Position numbers and translations under genes: made by a program. Below, piece by piece: positions 57,669-64,000 of a DNA stretch of 64,000 nt. The notes under the pieces are model-generated. The model was given only the letters and a program-made list of their open reading frames with translations. It was not told where the DNA came from and did not search any database. Every line of letters begins with the position of its first letter. Position 1 is the first letter of the stretch. The DNA lies in assembly GCF_001659605.2 (NCBI RefSeq), contig NC_035171.2:24841825-24905824 (forward strand). Reading direction: 5' to 3'. This stretch comes from Manihot esculenta (Eukaryota; Streptophyta; Magnoliopsida; Malpighiales; Euphorbiaceae).

Positions 57669-59101
57669 AGAAATTCTTCGTAAAATCATAAAATTAATAT
57701 ATTGATAAAATTTTATTTCATGTGGGCTTAAATTACTTTGATATAGTAAAATTTGGGCTCAATACCAAAAATTGATCAAACCCAATAATTTATGGATTAA
57801 TTAAATTACGAGACTGATTAATTATGATATTCATAATTATAATTATGAGATGAATTAATTAAATTAATGAATATTAATTTAATAAATTATACTTAAATAA
57901 TTAATTAGTTTATTAAATTAATAAAAATTAATTTAATTAAAAAATTAATATATATATATAATATATAAAAAATTCACTTTAGTCTAAAATAATATTAAAT
58001 ATAGTTTAAAAGTTATTTGAGAATAGTTTAAGAATTAAAAAATTAAATCTCTAACCACTACCCAACCATCCAATCTCTATAAAGTGGAGAGAGGTGTGAG
58101 CAGATGGAAGGCAACCGCCTCATTCACCTCTCCACCGGAGAGCTCTCTCATTTTCTTCCACTTCTTCTCTCCAATTCATCCCATTTAATTTGTACTTATT
58201 TTTTACATTTAAGGAAATTTTAGCGACAAAATATTTTTATTGTTGATGATGGATCGTTCTGAGATCGGTTCATGTGAATGGATTAGAGGGTGTATATTTG
58301 GAAGTCCAAATTCTATCGGGCAAAGATTAGATTTCCTATGAGGTAAGAGCCTAAATTTTTTTAAATAATTAATCTCTAATTTTTTCTTTATTAATTAATA
58401 GATTAATTTTTTTAGATACAATTGTTATATGATAATTTATTTATATTAATGTTTGAATGAATTAAATAAATTAAAGTATTTAATATGAAATTATAATATT
58501 TAAAAAAAATTAAGATTCTGTGATTTTATTTAAATTTATCTTTACATTAATATTTGAATTAATTAAATAAATAAAAATATTAAATATAAAAATATAACAT
58601 TTAAGAAAAATATGATCTATTATAATGTAAAAAGAAATAAATATATAGAAATTCAAATAGTAAAATCCAAATATTATTCTAATAATAAATTTTATTTTCT
58701 GTAATTTTAAATTAAAAATTACTATTTTTATTTTTTCAGTTGGAGCTTATGTTAATTGAAAATAATAAATAATTCTTAATATTCTTAAAAATAAATATGA
58801 ATTTATATTACAGAATAATTAAAATTTGAAGAGCTTATACATGAGCATACAAATGGAGAAATTTGGTTAAAGAAAAAAGAAAAAAAAAATACAAAGCTCA
58901 CATGTAACTTATTCATCCATATGGATCATTAAGGACATGCCACAAAATAATTCTACAAAGGATGAACAAATCAATGGATATCAAATCCATTATTCAAGTG
59001 TAAATTATAAAAGTCTCTAACAATGATTAAAGAATTCTTTTCTTTTTCTTAAAATATTGACGTATACTGTTCTTAAGACATCAAAATATGTCTTGAAGGT
59101 C
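57331..59101. other. AT-rich intergenic region left of the P450 gene
   Basis: A (TA) run at 57633-57664. 58080-58345 is less AT-rich: a TATAAAG near 58079, a CT-rich leader-like stretch, and a donor-like GAG/GTAAGAGC near 58341. It looks like a promoter and non-coding exon, or the leader of a transposon, but no coding sequence follows. The part next to 59102 is probably the P450 3' UTR. Confidence 0.45.
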
Positions 59102-61828
59102 TCATGTGAGAAGCTGAGATGGATTATCACGCCTTGACAGATTCACTTTCAACCCATGTTTCATATACATGGTTAAAGCAAGCTTTGGCCCAACAGGATG
59201 ATCTTTCACCACCTTCACATGGTAGCGATGTATGATAGAGGCTGCAGCAAATTTCATTTGATAGTATGCAAAATCTTTCCCTAAGCACAACCGAGGGCCG
59301 CCGTTGAAGGCGGTGAATTTGTATGCAGATTCACTCATGAACCTGCCATCTTTTAGCCACCTCTCTGGTTTGAACTCTCTGCAGTCCTTTCCCCATATTG
59401 CCTCCATTCTTCCCATTGTGTATATTGCATATATCACTTTTGTTCCTTTCTTCAATAGTGACCCATCTGGAAATATGTCGTCTTCAACTACCTACAATTT
59501 AATTAGAAAATATATATTAATTATGCCATTGAAATATCACATTGGTGAGAAATCTCTGATGCAATGTTAAATTTGGAATAAGCTTAACTCACCTGGAAAC
59601 TAATTTAAAAGAGAGGAGTGTCTAAAGTCATTACTTATTCCAAACAAATTACTCTAAAATAACAACCATATGGCAATTGGATTCTTTTACCAAAAGAAAA
59701 AAAAGACCTACATGCAGAGTTTGTTTAGGTCTTCACATATAGTAGGAGTGAACATTCAGTTGATTCGGTTTAAAATCGAACCGAATAAATTAAAAATCAA
59801 AATTTTAGTATTTATGAAAATCGAAACGAACTGATTTTGATCAGAAACTGAATCGAACTGAATCGGTCTGATTCGATTTGATTCAATTCGGTTTGATCGG
59901 TTTTAATTTTTAATAAATTTTTTATTTTTTAAACTTTATTTTAATATTTTAAAATTTAATTAAAATATTTTAATTTTAATATGATCTAATTTTTCTATAT
60001 TATTGAAAATAACATATTATTATTATTAATTAGTTCGGTTCGATTTTTTTAATTTTTTTATCAATACCAAACCGAATTGAAATAATCGAAATTTTTGAAA
60101 TTAAAAATTGAATCGAATCAAATTAAAATTAATAAAAAATCGAATTAAATTTTAAATTAATTCAATTCGATCGATTTTTTCGATTTTAGCCCAACAGATA
60201 GTTTATTTCAAAACTAAACCAATTCCCAAAATATATTGTTTTTTTTTAACTCAAACACATAATATTTTGTTAGGTAACCAAGAAATTGACCCAAAAAATA
60301 TTTAATAAAATAGTAATAGCTTGATTAAACAATTAAAAATATGTTCACAAGTCCTAAGACAATTCCTAATTGATAATTCCCACATGCAGGCTATATGGTC
60401 AATCTTGTAATAATAATGTTATGGAGATTTTGTATGCTATTAAATGACTTTCTGATTGGCTTAGGGGAAAGTGCATCTCGTGGAATGGGAGCAGTTGGAT
60501 GAGATAAAATTTAAGAAAGAAACTATAAATGCCAATTATATATATATATATATATATATTGAACGGTAAGCTTGAGTTTTTATTACCTCCTTGTGATCCA
60601 CAGGCACTGAAGGGTACAACCTCAAGGCCTCAGACAATGCAGCTTGCAAATAATCCATCTTCTTTATCTCTTCTGGCCTAAACACCAATGGAGTTTTAGG
60701 ATCAAAATCTTCTCTCTCCTTTACTATTTTGCATATTTCAGCAAGAATTTTGTCCTCTATATGAGGATTTTGATCAAGAAGCCAGAAAAACCAACTCAAT
60801 GCTACTGAAGAAGTATCCCTACCAGCGAGGATGAAGTTTACGCATATATCTCTCAAGAACTTGTCTGAAAATGGCTGTCCATTCTCATCTTTCAACCCCA
60901 TGAACACCGTTAAAAGATCTGATCTTTGTTTCTTATCATCACTGCTCTGCACAGATAGCTCTTTCTTCCTTGTTTTTATCACATTTTCTGCGAACTCATC
61001 GACTCCCTTTATCGATCTTTTTAGCTTCTTTTCACTTCCCAGATCAAGATACCTCATGGCTTTCCATATACATGTTGGTGTAACAAAACGCAGAATTGTG
61101 GCCCCGGTTGCATCCTCGAATGCTCGAGCGAATGGTATTTGAGGCAAACCCAAACTCAAACACCCTGGATCAACCCCAAAAGCTATCATGCAGACGTTGT
61201 CAAAAGTAAGTCTTAGTAGAATATCTTGTAGATCAAACGATATTGATCTGTTCACTGCGTTTTCAAGTACTGGGAGTAGCCTAGAATGGACAAGTTGAAG
61301 CGATGATTCAGTCGTTAGTTTCCTGAACTTAGTTGAATGGAACTCAATGCTCGCCGTCTTCCGTTGCCTTTGCCATGTCTCATCATCGGCGTTGAATATC
61401 CCGTCGCCGAGTAGATCACGAACTGTGTCGCGGAAATAGTGGCCTTTAGGGAAGTTAGGGAACTTAGTCTTGAGAAGATGTTCAAGGTTTCTTGGATCTG
61501 CAGTGACTACACAGTTAAGACTGCTAAACCATGGTCCTCTGAATCTAAACGTCCCATTTTGCTGGCAAAGTACGTCGGTGATCCACTCGTACATATTTCC
61601 CTGAAGCCCCCAAACCAAGGACGGTAGCATTCCTAGAACCGGCCATGTTGGTAACCCTTGACGTTTCTTCTGCCTTAGAGAATGAATGGCAACGAAGACG
61701 AAAAAAGCAAGGAAAATCTCAACCACTTGAGCATTTCTGAAGAAAAAGAAAAAAGTTCGCCAAGAAAGGAAGTTTCCGGCGAGTTCGTCATCGGAGAAGG
61801 AGGTAAAGTTGTGGGTAGGAGTGATCAT
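59102..61828 (-). CDS. CYP86B1: Cytochrome P450, CYP86B1-like fatty acid omega-hydroxylase
   Basis: Exons 61828-60587 (414 codons) and 59491-59102 join in phase 0 across a GT-AG intron to give 543 residues, close to the family's usual ~550. Near the N-terminus is a membrane anchor (VVEIFLAFFVFVAIHSLRQKK). The oxygen-binding I helix is FILAGRDTSS, the K helix EALR, then FKPERW and the heme loop FNGGPRLCLGKDFA with its Cys ligand. The stretches GIFNADDETWQRQRKTASIEFHS and LTMYMKHGL are characteristic of CYP86B. Family members omega-hydroxylate very-long-chain fatty acids at the ER for suberin and seed-coat polyesters. All key residues are present and no frameshift was seen. Confidence 0.93.
59492..60586. 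other. Intron of the P450 gene
   Basis: Contains a 59745-60190 block rich in TTCGGTT/AACCGAA-like words with poly-A/T interruptions, a type of degenerate repeat also seen in LAZ1-like introns. A (TA) run at 60537-60559 lies about 28 bases from the donor. No coding sequence. Confidence 0.7.
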
Positions 61829-61897
61829 ATTGTTGGGATGATAGAAAAATGGGCGTAAAGCATGTACACTGGTTGGTTATGGGAGGTGGTGATCATG

Positions 61898-61910
61898 TGT
61901 TATATAAAGG
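61898..61910 (-). promoter_or_regulatory. TATA box of the P450 gene
   Basis: Minus strand reads CCTTTATATAACA, about 75 bases before the start codon at 61828, implying a short leader of roughly 40-50 bases. The context is a plausible plant core promoter. Confidence 0.6.
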
Positions 61911-63377
61911 GAGTTGGTAATTTTCTTGGCGTGCAGTTTTTGGGCCAATTGGTATGATTTGGTGAGCTGAAATGTGTGGGCTGGTGCTTCTGCTGCTGCC
62001 GCTTCTTTTTATGTGACAAACTGGTTCCACTACTTTTCTTGAAATAGAGGGTTTAGGCCTTCTATATTTGGAGGAACAATGCCTCTTCGACGAATGAGAA
62101 TTGGGAATTTGAATCTGTTATTGTTTGTGTGTCAAAGTAGAGTTGCTAACTAAGAATTGTTTGGAGGATGGAAAGTGGGTGGCGACGGATAACCTAAGTC
62201 CATCAATTTCTACTATATACACTTGTTCCTTTTCTATTGCAAGTTATTGTTTCTAAAACACAAATATGCATTATTATTAAAAATTATTATAGAAATTAGA
62301 TAGTAATTTTTAAAAAAAATTATTTATTATTATATGTTTTCTGAAACGTGTATGATAAGGATTAATGGGTTAATATTGCAAAAGCCTATGAAATCAAAAT
62401 CCAACCACCAGAACATATGTTAATTAAGGTTGGCAATTTGATTTAGGTTTTAGGTTATCTTCATTGTCTAGAAAAAGAAGAAAATATTATCTTGATAACG
62501 TCATTAATTATGAAGCATGGGTTCAAAGACTTCTTGTTCACCGTATTGAATATTTTTGCCGCCAAACAGATCCTACTGATAGCCTACTCGGTTACATTTC
62601 CCAACTTACGTTTCTATTCATTGGATATAAAAAAATTCAATGAAATTAAAGTTTGAAAATTTTTAATTTTTCAAATATCCCCAATATAATTTTAAAATCC
62701 ATAATAATAAATTGCACCATAACACAAGTTTACTTTTTTCTGGACCCATGCACCATGCCCCAATAGTTAGTGTAAGAGAACAAGAGCTCCTACATGGCCC
62801 AAGGGTAAGGACTTGCACTATTATAACAAATTGGGTGTTCCACCGTGGCCTTACATACATTACCCGAAATACATTATTTATTTTAAATCGATATGAAATT
62901 CAGCGTTGATACCTTACATACATTACTTTAAATATATAATATATTATCTATTTCAAATCGATATGAAATTTAATGATAATAATAATTTAAAATATTAGAT
63001 AAAATAATTAGTATTAAATTTTTATCTCTAATTAATTTAATAAATTTATTGCTAAGTCTATTTAATAAAAAATAAAATTATTTTTATATTTTTCAGTTCT
63101 ATTAAAATTAATATTTATTTATTTATTTATTTATTTTTAAAATTTAAAATTTTTTTTATTTATATTTTTACTCTATCAAATTGAAAAAGTCTTTCTATGA
63201 ATATAGTTTTTTTTAAGTTTTTTTCGATGAATCAAGATCAAGCATTAATTTTGACATAATGTAAAAGTTTAAAAAAATTACTATTTAATTAAAAATATTT
63301 TAATTATTTATATGATTTTAAAAGAAAATTAACCCAAGGAAAATCCAATTTAACGAATTGAAAATATAAATATTAAA

Positions 63378-63436
<59 letters not shown>

Positions 63437-63810
63437 GAAAGAACTCAGTGAGTTAAAAATAACTCACCCATCTAATAAGGATTTAAACAGGATTTATCAA
63501 TAATATTTTATATTAGGGATAATAGTAAAAAAAACTTCAACAATCTGTTAATTAATATACAACTAACCACTTAAATTTATTCATGCTCTACCATTCAATG
63601 GCACATTATCCTTTTAGTCCGAAATTATTTCAATATTGAACTTTGGAAACACTAAAAATTAATATTTTAATATAATCTAAATAGATAATTATAAAAAAAA
63701 AAACTCTAAATTTTACCAATTTCAACAATTATACTTTTATTTTTAACAAATATACTCCAAATTAGCTTTTTAATTTGTTTGATTTTAATTTTCATTTAAT
63801 TTACCTATTG
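61911..63810. other. AT-rich intergenic region right of the P450 gene
   Basis: No gene supported. It includes a (TA)25 run at 63382-63431 and (TTTA)n at about 63114-63136. Short open frames at 62663-62909 look random. Confidence 0.65.
63382..63431. repeat. (TA)25 microsatellite
   Basis: Fifty bases of uninterrupted TA; likely variable between individuals. Confidence 0.95.
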
Positions 63811-64000
63811 ATGACCCCTGGGTTCCCCGTCCCATTCCAAGGCCGGGCCAACAGCAGCAGCCCACAATCAGGAGGTTCCTAAACCCCCAAATAAGCCAGA
63901 CCCAATCCGTTCATCCTCCTGATCGGATTCCTATTTAAGTCACTCAATCTGATCGGCCCGACCCATTTCAGCCTTAAAGCCAGCCCTTTTCTGGGTTCCG
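63809..64000. mobile_element. Possible edge of another LTR element (weak)
   Basis: After TTACCTATTGA the composition switches abruptly from AT-rich to GC-rich, starting TGATGACCCC. A TG start, the sudden boundary and the Pro/Gly-rich composition suggest the end of an LTR that continues beyond the window. No partner or target duplication can be seen. Confidence 0.3.

Noticed and set aside
59745..60190. Candidate MITE or inverted-repeat element in the P450 intron
   Set aside because: Many TTCGGTT/AACCGAA words but no clear terminal inverted repeats or target duplication could be defined.

Overview
This is a 64 kb piece of a dicot plant nuclear genome. It is AT-rich, gene-poor and full of nested retrotransposons, with two recognisable host genes whose spliced exons read cleanly. 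The gene sequences and the repeat types fit a rosid, and the style of the repeats would suit the Malpighiales (for example Euphorbiaceae). That placement is inference; no sequence search was possible.

Host genes, both on the minus strand: (1) a LAZ1-type DUF300/Ost-alpha-like membrane protein, coding exons between 38775 and 19845, eight coding exons giving 483 residues. It is stretched to about 19 kb because its introns hold a full chromovirus (22008-27177) and a decayed copia element (about 31880-35608). (2) A CYP86B1-like cytochrome P450 (61828-59102), two exons, 543 residues.

Layout: 1-10262 is a decayed Ty1/copia element (minus) split by a young non-autonomous Athila-like element (1411-9406, TSD TCTAT) that lacks all of pol. 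12.6-14.8 kb is another copia relic, itself carrying a 91 bp mini-LTR (13944-14034, TSD GTGGC) related to the outer end of the long LTRs at 47-55 kb. 14.8-19.8 kb is AT-rich with no gene I can support. 19.8-39.4 kb is the LAZ1-like gene. 39.4-42.2 kb is intergenic. 42.2-44.15 kb is a 5'-truncated L1-type LINE (copy A). 45.75-57.32 kb is a second LINE (copy B) whose 5' half is inverted relative to its 3' half, as twin priming would produce. Its reverse transcriptase is split by a Tekay-like LTR element (47322-54675, TSD ACGAG) with 2.6 kb LTRs and almost no pol. 57.3-59.1 kb is AT-rich, 59.1-61.9 kb is the P450, and 61.9-63.8 kb is AT-rich. The last 190 bp turn abruptly GC-rich and may be the edge of another LTR element.

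Almost everything, genes and elements alike, lies on the minus strand; the inverted LINE half is the main exception. Three LTR insertions have matching 5 bp target duplications and similar LTR pairs, so they are recent. Two of these three lack a usable pol and must have moved in trans. The third, the LAZ1-intron chromovirus, is nearly intact: a single in-frame stop interrupts gag-pol. I found no CRISPR, tRNA, rRNA or bacterial-type features.
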